Origin: Bradyrhizobium glycinis
GTDB taxonomy: Bacteria; Pseudomonadota; Alphaproteobacteria; Rhizobiales; Xanthobacteraceae
DNA length: 64,000 bases
Assembly (NCBI RefSeq): GCF_016031655.1
Contig: NZ_JACCHQ010000006.1
Span: 1-64,000, forward strand
Direction of reading: 5' to 3'
A program made the translations under genes and the position numbers. Below the pieces are notes generated by a model. The model ran no database searches. It was not told the origin of the DNA and was given only the letters and a program-made list of their open reading frames with translations. Shown here in pieces: positions 16,243 to 25,308 of the stretch; position 1 is the first letter of the stretch, and each line of letters begins with the position of its first letter.

Positions 16243-16668
16243 ATGTTCAAGTCCATCCTCGTGCCCATCGACCTCGCCGACACCGATCTCGCCAAGCCGG
16301 CGATCGCAACCGCAGCGACGTTGTCGCAGACCTGGAGCGGCAACGTGCGCCTGCTCAACGTGCTGCCGATGACGCCGGTGATGCTGGCCGAATACGTCCC
16401 GGCCGATTTCGACGAGCAGCAGCGCCAGACCTCGGAAGAGGCCCTCGCCATCGTCGCCCGCGAATCCGGCATCGAGCCTTCCCGCATCTCCAGCGTGGTG
16501 CGCCAGGGCGGCATCTATCACGAGATCCTGGAGGAAGCCGCGCAGATGAAGGCCGATCTGATCGTGATGACCTCGCACCGGCCGGCGATGCGCACCTATT
16601 TCCTCGGCTCCAACGCCGGCCACGTCGTGCGCTACGCCAAGTGCTCGGTGCTGGTGGTGAGGCATTGA
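16243..16668 (+). CDS. Universal stress protein (UspA family)
   Basis: 141 residues, single Usp domain, cytoplasmic. It begins MFKSILVPIDLADTDLAKPA and ends in AKCSVLVVRH, both typical. The ATP-binding loop FLGSNAGHVVRYAKCSVLV is present, but the upstream part of the G-2x-G-9x-G(S/T) motif reads SHRPAMRTYFLGS, so nucleotide binding may be modified. The ATG has a CCGGAGGCGCAG ribosome-binding site. It is monocistronic between repeats. A role in stress adaptation is inferred from the family. Confidence 0.9.
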   Translation: MFKSILVPIDLADTDLAKPAIATAATLSQTWSGNVRLLNVLPMTPVMLAEYVPADFDEQQRQTSEEALAIVARESGIEPSRISSVVRQGGIYHEILEEAAQMKADLIVMTSHRPAMRTYFLGSNAGHVVRYAKCSVLVVRH

Positions 16669-16682
16669 AGGGCAGCAGACTC

Positions 16683-16762
16683 CGTCATTGCGAACGCAGA
16701 GAAGCAATCCAGAATCTTTCCGCGGCGACAATCTGGATTGCTTCGCTGCGCTCGCAATGACG
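16683..16762. repeat. Palindromic repeat CGTCATTGCGAGCG type, copy 1
   Basis: About 80 bp: CGTCATTGCGAACGCAGAG, GAAGCAATCCAGA, then the complement TCTGGATTGCTTCGCTGCG and CTCGCAATGACG. The two arms form a long imperfect hairpin. Two more copies lie at 50250 and 57022. Confidence 0.8.
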
Positions 16763-16789
16763 AAGTGTACGCCAAACCCCACCAGTGCC

Positions 16790-16920
16790 TCGGACGCTGC
16801 GCAGCACGCAGTAATGCGCTGCAGAGCCGGGGCCTATGCATCAGCGAGTGTTATGGCCTGCTGGGTCCCGGCTCTGCGCAGCAACGCTAAGGGCGTTGCA
16901 GCGCGTCCGGGACACTGGAG
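16790..16920. repeat. Palindromic repeat with CTGCGCAG / GAGCCGGG modules
   Basis: Nested inverted repeats: GACGCTGCGCAGCACGC with GCAGAGCCGGGGCC, a central TGGCCTGCTGGG, then CCGGCTCTGCGCAGCAACGC and GTTGCAGCGCGTCC. It looks like a member of a dispersed Bradyrhizobium-type intergenic element (established knowledge, recalled). Only one copy is in the window. Confidence 0.5.
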
Positions 16921-16924
16921 TCGC

Positions 16925-17161
16925 TCACAGATACCGCGACAGCTCGGTCTTGAACTGCCCGTACACGGCATCTTCGATCTGGCTGCGGGTGATGCCGATG
17001 TCGCGCAGGGCGCGGTCGTCGAGCTCGTTCAGCGTCTTGACCGCGGAGCGGCGCTCCAGGCGATCGAAGAGCGCGGTGACGCCGCAGGCGAGTGCACTGA
17101 AAAATCCGCCCGACGAGGATGGGCGTAAAGTCCGCCCGGCAGTTTGCGAGATCGTGGTCAT
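16925..17161 (-). CDS. DUF1127 small protein
   Basis: 78 residues ending with the DUF1127 (YjiS-like) signature LNELDDRALRDIGITRSQIE. Members are small Arg-rich cytoplasmic proteins; some in Rhizobiales affect RNA turnover, phosphate or stress responses. The start at 17161 has a GGAGAAGAA ribosome-binding site and gives a normal-length protein; a longer upstream frame lacks family similarity. It is divergent from the MocR regulator (186-bp shared region), which makes it a plausible target of that regulator. Confidence 0.85.
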   Translation of the reverse strand: MTTISQTAGRTLRPSSSGGFFSALACGVTALFDRLERRSAVKTLNELDDRALRDIGITRSQIEDAVYGQFKTELSRYL

Positions 17162-17347
17162 TCTTCTTCTCCGGCCTATCGTCCCGCGCGGCGAAGCAGG
17201 TGCCGTTGGCGCGGGCGCTTGTGGGCGCCTGCACCTCAATTGCCGTCGGATTGCTCTAGCTCTCCTCGGCTCAATCGCGGAACTTGATGGAACCAAAATG
17301 CTCCAGTACACTCCTCGGAGCAAGCAAAACATTGCTCTCGGTGCAAT

Positions 17348-18691
17348 ATGTCCAAGTTCGAGTACGTGAAGCTCGCCGATGCCATTGCGGCCGATATCAC
17401 TAACGGCACGTTAAGGCCCGGCGACCGGCTGCCGCCGCAGCGCAATTTTGCCTATGACCGCGGCATCGCGGTCTCGACCGCGAGCCGGGTTTATACGGAA
17501 TTGCTCCGCCGCGGCCTTGTGGTCGGCGAGGTCGGGCGCGGCACGTTCATCTCCGGCGACGTCAGGCGTGAAGTCGAGACCATGCGCGAGCCGGCCGACG
17601 TGCGCATCAATCTCGAGGTCAATTACCCGCTATTGCCGCAGCAATGGGCGATGATCGCCAAGAGCCTCGCGGGGCTCGAGCGCATCGACGCGCTCGAATC
17701 CGCGCTGCGGGTTTCGACCAGCACCGGCACCAAGAGTGCGCGCGTTGCCGCCGCTGGCTATCTCGCACGCAAGGATTTTGCGCCGCAGCCCGAGCAGATC
17801 TTCTTCACTGCCAACGGCAAGCAATCGCTCGCGGCCGCGCTTGCCGCGCTCGTGCCCACCGGCGGCCGCTGCGGCGTCGAGGCGCTGACCTATCCTTACG
17901 TCAAGAGCATCGCCGCGCGGCTAGGTGTGACCCTGGTCCCGATCCCCATGGACGAGTTCGGCGCGCGGCCCGACGCCATCCAGAAGGCCCACCGCGAGGC
18001 GCATTTGTCGGCGCTGTATCTGCAGCCCATCATCCAGAACCCGCTCGGCGTCACCATGAACGCGACGCGGCGCGCCGACATCATGCGCGTCGCCGAGAAG
18101 CTCGATCTCACCATCATCGAGGACGCGGTCTACGGCTTTCTCGCCGACGACACGCCGCTGGCGGCGCTCGGGCCCGACCGCTGCTTCGTGATCGACAGCC
18201 TGTCCAAGAAGGTCGCGCCGGGGCTCGCGCTCGGCATGCTGGTAGCGCCGCCTCACATGCGCGAAAGCGTGATGGGCGCGGTGCGCACCGGGGGCTGGAT
18301 CGCTTCGGGCTACGCGCTCGCGGCCGGGCAGCGGCTGATGGCCGATGGCACCGTCGCCGAACTGACCCGGCTGAAACGCATCGACGCCGCGCGCCGCCAG
18401 CAGACCGCCGCACGTATACTCGCCGGCTACCAGCTCGCCGCCGATCCGCGCTCCTATCATCTCTGGCTGACGCTGCCGCCGCACTGGCGCTCGCAGACCT
18501 TCGTCGCCGCAGCAGCAAGGCGCGGCATCGCGCTGACGCCGTCCTCGACCTTCGCGATCGCGCACGGTCATGCGCCGAATGCGGTGCGGCTCGCGCTCGC
18601 CCCGCCCTCGCCCGAGCAGCTCGATGCCGGCCTGCGCACCATTGTCTCGCTGCTCGGCACCAAGGAGGACGATTTCGATTCGACGGAGTAG
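17348..18691 (+). CDS. MocR/PdxR-family regulator (GntR HTH + aminotransferase domain)
   Basis: 447 residues. The N-terminal winged helix (about 1-75) reads LADAIAADITNGTLRPGDRL and PPQRNFAYDRGIAVSTASRV with VVGEVGRGTFIS, the GntR pattern. The rest is a fold-type I aminotransferase domain with FFTANGKQSLAAALAAL, LYLQPIIQNPLGVTMNATRR and a PLP lysine in VIDSLSKKVAPGLALGML. These regulators sense PLP or amino compounds and often control a divergent gene; here that is the DUF1127 gene. The ATG at 17348 lacks a strong ribosome-binding site. The stop is 3 nt from the end of the convergent YdcF gene. Confidence 0.9.
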   Translation: MSKFEYVKLADAIAADITNGTLRPGDRLPPQRNFAYDRGIAVSTASRVYTELLRRGLVVGEVGRGTFISGDVRREVETMREPADVRINLEVNYPLLPQQWAMIAKSLAGLERIDALESALRVSTSTGTKSARVAAAGYLARKDFAPQPEQIFFTANGKQSLAAALAALVPTGGRCGVEALTYPYVKSIAARLGVTLVPIPMDEFGARPDAIQKAHREAHLSALYLQPIIQNPLGVTMNATRRADIMRVAEKLDLTIIEDAVYGFLADDTPLAALGPDRCFVIDSLSKKVAPGLALGMLVAPPHMRESVMGAVRTGGWIASGYALAAGQRLMADGTVAELTRLKRIDAARRQQTAARILAGYQLAADPRSYHLWLTLPPHWRSQTFVAAAARRGIALTPSSTFAIAHGHAPNAVRLALAPPSPEQLDAGLRTIVSLLGTKEDDFDSTE

Positions 18692-18694
18692 GGC

Positions 18695-19294
18695 TCAGGC
18701 CTCCGGCCAGTCCGCGATAAAGCCTCTCGCCTTGTAAGGTTCGATCTTGTCCCATTCGTGCAGCATGCGGCGGCGAAATTCGGCGTCGGTATGCCAGAGT
18801 GCACGCGGTGTCGCGAAACTGTCGACCGTGACCAGCATCTTCTCGACCGCCGGCCAATGCCGATGCAGCGTCATGGGGTAACGCCGCGCGGTCCAGGTGT
18901 TGCCGAGGCAGATCACAGTGCGGATATTCTGGAGCCCGAGCGCCGCATCGATGATCGGAAGCGAGAAGATGACGTTCTCGCCGGTGTTCATCGCGCGATG
19001 CTCCTCGAGGATGAGGTCCGCCGGAATGCCCGCCGCAACCATCGCGGCCTTGATGATGCTGCACTCGGATTGCTCCGAGCCCGGCGTCACACCGCCGCTG
19101 ACAATCGACCAGCGAAACAGGCCCTCGCGCCACAGCCTTGCGGCGGTGTCGGCACGCAGACCAGCGTCCTCGCGGGTGCCGAACACGAACAGCAGGTCGG
19201 CTGGCCGAAGCGGCGTGTCGATCATATGCGTGCGGTTGATTCTGGCGATCTCATCTGCCGTTGGCAGACGGGTGCTGCGGTCCATGGCTGACAT
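18695..19294 (-). CDS. YdcF/DUF218 family protein
   Basis: 199 residues, Rossmann-like DUF218 domain (YdcF/SanA family). Signatures: ADLLFVFGTREDAGLRADTA, WSIVSGGVTPGSEQSECSII, LILEEHRAMNTGENVIFSLP and VICLGNTWTARRYPMTLHRH. The family is linked to envelope or nucleotide-cofactor functions, but no reaction is firm; no membrane anchor is present here, so it is probably cytoplasmic like E. coli YdcF. ATG at 19294; an in-frame GTG at 19300 is equally possible. It converges with the MocR gene. Confidence 0.8.
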   Translation of the reverse strand: MSAMDRSTRLPTADEIARINRTHMIDTPLRPADLLFVFGTREDAGLRADTAARLWREGLFRWSIVSGGVTPGSEQSECSIIKAAMVAAGIPADLILEEHRAMNTGENVIFSLPIIDAALGLQNIRTVICLGNTWTARRYPMTLHRHWPAVEKMLVTVDSFATPRALWHTDAEFRRRMLHEWDKIEPYKARGFIADWPEA

Positions 19295-19356
19295 GACCAC
19301 AAGATGCGACGACGACAGTGGGACGCGAAGTCACGTTTGATTGCGGCCGATTGCAC

Positions 19357-19956
19357 CTAGGGCAAGAGGGCCTTCGGCACGCGATCGAAACTGTAGCTCT
19401 GCGGCCGGTTGCGCCGGACGAAGCCGCCGACCTGCCAGGCGAACAGCGCGGCGAAGCCGAGGATGAACAGCACGCCGGCGAACTCGCCAGTCAGAAGCGC
19501 GCGGATCAGGAGTCCCGCCATCGCCACGGCGAGCACGGCCAGGAACGCCAGCACCGCCGCATAGGTCTTGCGACCGAGCCCCGCGGTCAATTCGGCGCGG
19601 CTGCCCGCTTTCGCCATCCGCGCATGCAGCTCGATCAGGAAATCGCGAAAGCCGTTGTCCTGCGGCGCCATCAGGGCCGCGGTCTGCCAGCTCGTCGACA
19701 GGATCGCGATGCGGCCGCCGCCAGTGCGGCTGATATCGGCGCGGAAGCGGTGCTGCTGCATCGACACCGGGCGGAACGACAGCCGGATCGCCGAGATCTC
19801 GTCATAGTGCCACAGCGAGGAGCGGCCGGCGATGTGCCAGGACAGCCCCTGCTCCGTCAGCTCGAAGCGATGCGCCGAGCCGATCAGCGAGGCCTTGTAG
19901 GCATAGCTCGTGGCCGAACCCGCTTCAGCTCCCGGCATGTCGATCAACGATCCCAT
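19357..19956 (-). CDS. Hypothetical membrane protein with two TM segments
   Basis: About 199 residues. The N-terminal about 130 residues are a soluble beta-rich region resembling a PH-like domain (FELTEQGLSWHIAGRSSLWH, then YDEISAIRLSFRP). Two membrane segments follow (AAVLAFLAVLAVAMAGLLI and AGVLFILGFAALFAWQVGGF). I do not recognise a named family. It is divergent from the membrane protein at 20004. The start is uncertain: ATGs at 19989, 19956 and 19938 are all in frame; 19989 would leave only 14 nt to the divergent start. Confidence 0.6.
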   Translation of the reverse strand: MGSLIDMPGAEAGSATSYAYKASLIGSAHRFELTEQGLSWHIAGRSSLWHYDEISAIRLSFRPVSMQQHRFRADISRTGGGRIAILSTSWQTAALMAPQDNGFRDFLIELHARMAKAGSRAELTAGLGRKTYAAVLAFLAVLAVAMAGLLIRALLTGEFAGVLFILGFAALFAWQVGGFVRRNRPQSYSFDRVPKALLP

Positions 19957-20003
19957 CGGCGATCGGCTTGCGCGATCGCCCTCGGCCATCCTACAAGCGA
20001 GGC

Positions 20004-20438
20004 ATGGCTGAGACGACCTTTTTTCCGCGCCACCTGATTCTCGGCGCCGCAATGATCTCCGGTGTGTTGCTCGCGCTCGCGGTACACATGCTGGGCGCGC
20101 GCTACGGTCTCGATCTTGGCGGCCTCTGGCGCTCCGACACGCACGAGTTCATTCCGGCGGGCGCCGCGATCGCCTGGTGGCTGATCGCAACCGTCGGCTT
20201 CTCGGGCGGCTACTTCACGGCGAGCCTGATGCAGAGCGTCGTCTCCGGACAAATCCCCCAGCGGATGCGGCAATTCCTGATCGCGGTCGGCGTGCTCCTG
20301 CTTGCGGGAGCGGGCCAGGCGGCGTCGGCGCCGAGCCCGATCCCGACCGTCTCGGGCGTGCTCGCCGGGCTTGCCGCCTTGTGTCTCGGCGCCGTGATGG
20401 CGTTCTGCGGCGCGCATTTCGCGCTGCGCCGAAGCTGA
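20004..20438 (+). CDS. Hypothetical integral membrane protein
   Basis: 144 residues with four likely membrane segments: LILGAAMISGVLLALAVHML, AAIAWWLIATVGFSGGYFTA, QFLIAVGVLLLAGAGQAAS and SGVLAGLAALCLGAVMAFC. No catalytic motif is visible and I do not recognise the family. The ATG at 20004 has an AGCGAGG ribosome-binding site; an upstream in-frame start would overlap the divergent gene. Its stop lies 4 nt from the end of the convergent GGDEF-EAL gene. Confidence 0.65.
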   Translation: MAETTFFPRHLILGAAMISGVLLALAVHMLGARYGLDLGGLWRSDTHEFIPAGAAIAWWLIATVGFSGGYFTASLMQSVVSGQIPQRMRQFLIAVGVLLLAGAGQAASAPSPIPTVSGVLAGLAALCLGAVMAFCGAHFALRRS

Positions 20439-20442
20439 CCTG

Positions 20443-22832
20443 TCAAGCCGACGCGCGCAGTCGCGGCCGCTCCAGCATCATCGCGACATCCGAGGCGGGC
20501 CGCGGCTTGCTGAACAGATAACCCTGCGCCTGGGTGCAGCCCTCGCGCCGGAGCAGCTCGAGCTGGGCGTCGTTCTCGACGCCTTCCGCCGTGGTGACGA
20601 TGCCGAGGCTGCGGCCGAGGCCGGTCACGGCGCGAATGATCGCCATGGAATCTTCGCGCGTCGCCAACTCCGACACGAAGGAGCGGTCGATCTTGATCTT
20701 GTCGAACGGGAAGCTGCGCAGATAGCTCAGCGACGAATACCCGGTGCCGAAATCATCGAGCGAGATCCGCACGCCCATGGCACGCAGCTCGTGCAACGTC
20801 GTCAGCGTCGCCTCACTGTTCTGGAGCAGGACGGATTCGGTGATCTCGAGCTCGAGACGGCGCGCACCCAGTCCCGAGGCGGCCAACGCCTCCGTCACGG
20901 ATGCGATCAGGTTCGGGCTCTTGAACTGCACCGGCGACAAATTGACGGCGACGTCGACATCGTCCGGCCAGGTGGCCGCGTCGGTGCAGGCGGAGCGCAG
21001 CACGAACTCGCCGAGATGAACGATGAGCCCGGTCTCCTCGGCGAGCGGGATGAAGCTGATGGGGGCGATCAGCCCGCGCTGCGGATGATTCCAGCGGAGC
21101 AGCGCCTCGAAGGCGACCACGCGACCGCTGGCGACCTCACGGATCGGCTGGTAATAGACCTGAAACTCGTCGCGTTGCAGCGCCGCGCGCAGATCCATTT
21201 CCAGAAGGCGCCGCGCCTGCGCGCGCGCATCCATGCCGGTCTCGAAGAAGCGATAGGTACCGCGGCCGTCCGCCTTGGCGCGGTAGAGCGCCAGGTCCGC
21301 GTTCTTCAACAGCTCGTCCGGATTGCTGCCGTCCTGCGGCGACAGCGAGATGCCGATCGAGACGCCGATCACGATCTGATGGTCGTCGATCTGGTAAGGC
21401 GCAGAGATCACCTCGACGAGGCGCCCGGCAAGCGATCGCGCGGCGATCTCCTCAGAGCGTCCGGTCTGGACCACCGCGAACTCGTCGCCGCCGAGCCGCG
21501 CCACGGTGTCCTGTTCGCCGACCGTGGCCTCGAGCCTGCGGCCGACCTCCTTGAGCAGCGCATCGCCGACGGGATGGCCGAGCGAGTCGTTGATGTCCTT
21601 GAAGTGATCGAGATCGAGGCAAAGCACCGCGAGCTGGTCGCCCGACCTGGTCTGGCGCAGCCCCTGCTCGAGCTGTTCGTGGAACAGCACCCGGTTCGGC
21701 AGGCTGGTCAGCGCGCCATGTGCGAGATCTTGGCCTGCGCCTCCAGCCATTCGGTGATGTCCTCGAACGTCGCGACCCAGCCGCCGCCCTGCATCGGCTG
21801 ATTGACGACCCGGATCGAGCGGCCGAACCGGTTGACGACGTCGGTCGTGGTGCGGCCCTCGCGGGCGTCGGCGACGAGGCGGGCGAAGAATTCGTCCGCA
21901 TCGCCCTGCCACAGGCCCTTGGCCTGCTCTTCCCTGAGCACGTCGACCAGCAAGCGGCCGGTGAGCGGCACGTCGGTACGACGGAGCATCGCCGCATAGC
22001 GCTCGTTGAACAGGATGATCTTGCCGTCGGCGTCGAACATGCACAGCCCCTGCGACATGTTCTCCAGCGCGCTGTCGAGCACGATCTGCTGACGGCCCAG
22101 TTCGCCCTTGGCGCGGCGGTCGAGCAGCGCGGCGACCAATGCGATCACGATGATCGCAGCCGCGGCGCTCGCGGTCAGAACCGACAGCGTCGTGGTCGGG
22201 ATCGACAGCCCGCTCACCGCCAGGGTCGGATCCGGCGTCAGCTGCACCGCTCCCATCGCCGTGAAATGATGCGACACGATGGCGACCGTCAGCAACACCG
22301 CAGCGCCGAGTGCGCCGGACAAGTTGCCACGCCGTTCAGCGACATGGAGCGCGAGGGCGCCAAAAACCACCCCGAGCAGAATCGATGTGGCGACCGTGCC
22401 CGGCGCCCAGCTGACGCGTGCGGGGATCTCGAGTGCCATCATGCCAGTGTAGTGCATCGCCGCCACGCCGCCGCCGACGACCGCCCCGCCAAGGGCAACG
22501 AGGCCCGACCGCATGGTCGAGACCGCAACGCTCAAGCCGACAAAGGTGACGGCGATGGCGAAGATCAACGATAACAGCGTCACCGGGACATTATAGGCGC
22601 CGCTGGCACCGGGTCCGTAGGCCAGCATTGCGATGAAGTGCGTCGCCCAGATACCGCAGCCGGCGACGACTGCATCAAGCGCCAGCCAGACCAGGCGCGC
22701 CGATCCCAGCGTCGCGCGCGCCCGGTGAAACAGGCTGATCGCGGCTGTGCTGGCGAGCAGGCACACCGCGCCACCAAGTACGACCAGTCGCCAGTCATGT
22801 TCGTCAGTGAGACAATAAAGCACCTGGTACAT
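20443..22832 (-). pseudogene. MHYT-PAS-GGDEF-EAL cyclic-di-GMP protein, broken by a frameshift
   Basis: Two frames that together make one bifunctional diguanylate cyclase/phosphodiesterase. Frame 1 (22832 to 21708, 374 residues) has a seven-helix MHYT sensor (THFIAMLAY, MHYTGMMAL, SHHFTAMGAV) and a PAS domain (SALENMSQGLCMFDADGKII), then stops at KISHMAR-stop. Frame 2 continues at ALTSLPNRVLFHEQ with an intact GGDEF (ARLGGDEFAVV) and EAL domain (FEALLRWNHP, then LDDFGTGYSSLSYL) to 20443. Relatives normally read SHMARHDALTGLPNR across this point, so about 10 nt appear to be missing between GCGC repeats near 21715. No canonical slippery heptamer is seen. The second half has no obvious start of its own. 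Mutation or assembly error are both possible. Confidence 0.85.
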
Positions 22833-23101
22833 AAGCTTTCCCCAAACCTGCCATCACCAGAGCGGTGAAGTGGTGGATTTTGGGTAACGAAGGAAGACGG
22901 GCTTGTCGGATGGTGAACAGGTGCTTCCAAAATCAACCGATTGTTGCCGACGGGACGGCGTTCGCTCTCGTATTTCAACGAGGGATGAGGCCCTCCCCTA
23001 AATATCAATCTTGACGCGCGCGCATGCCAGCCGCGCCGGGTGCACAGGGAACGAGGATGATTCCTTCGAGTTGGCCGCGGGACTACATCCAGAGGTTAAG
23101 T

Positions 23102-24322
23102 ATGGCAACGAAGCACTACTCCATTCCATCGCACAGTGGGTCCGAGTTCGCCAAGCAGGCTACGCTTGCAATCGTCGCCGGCCTGATCGGCGTGCTGTTC
23201 GCGGGCAGCACCCTGGTGACGCCGCTTTATGTGATCTACGAGCGACAGTTCGGCTTTTCGCAGATCACCCTGACCCTGATCTACGCGGCCTATGTGATCG
23301 GCAATCTGGCCGCGCTGCTGGTGTTCGGGCGCGTCTCGGACCAGATTGGACGCCGCCGGACAGCGCTCACTGCAACGGTCGTCGCCATCATCGGCGCGCT
23401 GGTGTTCCTGTTTGCGCACGGCGTCGCCGCGCTCTATGTCGGGCGGGTGCTGAGCGGGCTCGCGATCGGCATTGGCGCCGGAACCGGCACGGCGTGGATT
23501 TCGGAGCTGATTGGCGAGACGGACAAATCCCGAGCCACCGTCCTTGCGACGGCTGCAAACTTCGCCGGCCTCGGGATCGGCGCCCTGATCGCGGGGCTGC
23601 TCGCCGAGTACGCGCCGCATCCGCTGAGGATGCCCTTCATTGTCTATGTGACGGCGTTGCTGCTGATCGCCATCGCGCTTGCTTTCGCCAGGGAGACGGT
23701 TCTCCGGCCGCTTGATGCGCTGCTGCGGATCTCGCTCCGTCCGCGCGCGGCCGTGCCTGCCGCTGTTCGCACGGCATTCGTCGCGCCGGCGGTGACGGGC
23801 TTCGGCGCAATGGCGCTGGTGGCGTTCTTTGCCGCGCTGGTGCCGAGCATGCTCGCCAACGAGCTGCACCAGACCAGCCACGCCGTGGCCGGGGCAGTCT
23901 TCCTCGAGCTGGCCGCAGTGGTGGCCATCGTTATCGCGCTGACGCGCTCGCTGTCGAACCGCGCGGCCATGCTGTGCTCCCTCGGCCTCATGCTCCCGAG
24001 CGTAGCGCTGATCGTCGCCGCACAATTTCGGGCCTCGATGGCCCTGATGATCGCGGCAACTATGCTATGCGCAGTTGCGGTGGGGCTGGGTTATCGCGGC
24101 AGCCTTCAGGTGGTGAACCAGATCGCGCCGGAGGATCGTCGCGCGGAAATCGTCTCGGCCTATTTCATCTGCTGCTTTCTCGGCAACGCGCTGCCGGTGA
24201 TCGGCATCGGCGTGATCTCGACGCTGGCAAGCCCGCGCCTCGCGAGTCTCGTCTTCGCCGCGATGATCGCGGCCTTTGCCGTGGTCGCGCTCGGCTTCGG
24301 GCTCAAATATACGGACCGCTGA
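23102..24322 (+). CDS. MFS transporter
   Basis: 406 residues with about 12 predicted membrane helices in the inner membrane. The MFS loop 2-3 signature is FGRVSDQIGRRRTAL. Further helices include LIGVLFAGSTLVTPLYVI, VGRVLSGLAIGIGAGTGTAW and MIAATMLCAVAVGLGYRG. The substrate is unknown; an exporter role is suggested by the short drug-efflux-like architecture (weak). The start at 23102 is chosen for the AGAGGTTAAGT ribosome-binding site; upstream in-frame ATGs add a polar stretch not expected before TM1. A hairpin terminator follows. Confidence 0.8.
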   Translation: MATKHYSIPSHSGSEFAKQATLAIVAGLIGVLFAGSTLVTPLYVIYERQFGFSQITLTLIYAAYVIGNLAALLVFGRVSDQIGRRRTALTATVVAIIGALVFLFAHGVAALYVGRVLSGLAIGIGAGTGTAWISELIGETDKSRATVLATAANFAGLGIGALIAGLLAEYAPHPLRMPFIVYVTALLLIAIALAFARETVLRPLDALLRISLRPRAAVPAAVRTAFVAPAVTGFGAMALVAFFAALVPSMLANELHQTSHAVAGAVFLELAAVVAIVIALTRSLSNRAAMLCSLGLMLPSVALIVAAQFRASMALMIAATMLCAVAVGLGYRGSLQVVNQIAPEDRRAEIVSAYFICCFLGNALPVIGIGVISTLASPRLASLVFAAMIAAFAVVALGFGLKYTDR

Positions 24323-24327
24323 ATCAT

Positions 24328-24354
24328 GAACGCCGCGCTCACGGCGCGGCGTTC
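24328..24354. terminator. Hairpin between the convergent MFS and DUF892 genes
   Basis: Perfect 11-bp inverted repeat GAACGCCGCGC / GCGCGGCGTTC with a 5-nt loop, 5 nt after the MFS stop and 20 nt before the end of the convergent gene. There is no clear T-tract, so it is a likely but unproven bidirectional terminator. Confidence 0.6.
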
Positions 24355-24374
24355 TCGGCATCGGTCAGCTGGGC

Positions 24375-24881
24375 TCAGCTCGCCGCGCGCAGGTTCACCT
24401 TGCTCTCGGCGAGCGTCGTCAGCTTCTTGTCGGTCGCCTTCTCCTCCTCGAGCGTCTTGGCGAGCACCGCCGCACAATCGTTGCGGCCGAGCTGCTTGGC
24501 CCAGGCGATCAGGCTGCCGTAGCGGGCGATCTCGTAGTGCTCCGCGGCCTGCGCCGCATTGATCAAGGCCGCGTCGAGCACCGCCTTGTCGGCGACTTCG
24601 CCGGCGGTCTCGTCGGCTTCCTCGATGATGCCGTCGATGGCCGGGCAATCGACCGCCTTCACCGCGACGCCGTGCATCTTGAACACCTCCTCGAGCCGCG
24701 CAATTTGCTGCTTGGTTTCCTCGAGGTGCGTCAAAAAGCCCTGTTTCAGCTGCGGATCAGTGGCCTTGCTCGCCATTTTCGGCAGCGCCTTCGTGAGCTG
24801 CTGCTCGGCGTAATAGATGTCCTGGAGCTGATGCACGAACAGGTCGTTCATGGTCTTGATGTCTTGTGTGAACAGTCCCAT
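24375..24881 (-). CDS. DUF892 (YciE/YciF) ferritin-like stress protein
   Basis: 168 residues, helical-bundle DUF892 family. It begins MGLFTQDIKTMNDLFVHQLQ with the family signature DIYYAEQQLTKALPKMASKA, then LKQGFLTHLEETKQQIARLE and HYEIARYGSLIAWAKQLG. Glu/His positions in a four-helix bundle resemble ferritins, but metal binding is not established. Such genes belong to the general stress response in many bacteria. The start at 24881 has a GAGAGGAT ribosome-binding site. An EcfG-type promoter 93 bp upstream (24974-24998) supports stress control. It converges with the MFS gene. Confidence 0.9.
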   Translation of the reverse strand: MGLFTQDIKTMNDLFVHQLQDIYYAEQQLTKALPKMASKATDPQLKQGFLTHLEETKQQIARLEEVFKMHGVAVKAVDCPAIDGIIEEADETAGEVADKAVLDAALINAAQAAEHYEIARYGSLIAWAKQLGRNDCAAVLAKTLEEEKATDKKLTTLAESKVNLRAAS

Positions 24882-24973
24882 TGTTCCGATCCTCTCGGGT
24901 CTTGGGAACACGGAGGCGCCGGCTCGCACGAAAAAGCCGCGTATTCCACCATGTTCGATTGCTGATGGAGCCT

Positions 24974-24998
24974 AACGACCACGCGGCATCGACGTTCC
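24974..24998 (-). promoter_or_regulatory. EcfG-type general-stress promoter of the DUF892 gene
   Basis: On the minus strand GGAAC (24998-24994), a 16-nt spacer and CGTT (24977-24974) match the alphaproteobacterial EcfG consensus GGAAC-N16/17-CGTT exactly. It lies about 93 bp upstream of a typical general-stress gene. Established for the sigma factor family; use here is inferred. Confidence 0.65.
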
Positions 24999-25308
24999 AA
25001 ACGCCGAGACGGCTTGCACTGGAACAACGCCGACAGCGCCAGGATTTGAGATCGTTCGGCACGATGAATGCGCGGACGGAGCCGGGTTTCGCGACTCATA
25101 TGCTTAACGCGCCGCCGATATGAACCGCGTATGACAGAGTTGCCGGCCGAACGCAGAACCTATTGTTGTCAAGGGCTGCACAAGCCGCTGATTTTGCCTT
25201 AAATGAGCCGGATCATTGCCTAGCGATCGGTGCCAGCCTTTTGGCCGTGATCGCACCCGACCGGCCAATGTCTGGCCCGATCGGTTTTGCCCCCCGCCGG
25301 GAGGATGA
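24999..25308. other. Intergenic stretch without a recognised gene
   Basis: Between the DUF892 promoter and the LPG-synthase-like gene. Short frames occur on both strands but none has a convincing start or family match. The last bases carry a GGGAGGATGA ribosome-binding site for the downstream ATG. I see no hairpin terminator or known RNA here. Confidence 0.5.

Noticed and set aside
16683-16762. The CGTCATTGCG palindromes as insertion-sequence ends
   Set aside because: No transposase, no target duplication and only about 80 bp each; better seen as small dispersed palindromes.
21700-21730. Programmed frameshift linking MHYT-PAS with GGDEF-EAL
   Set aside because: No slippery heptamer or downstream structure; the missing RHD residues of the conserved motif point to a deletion or sequence error.
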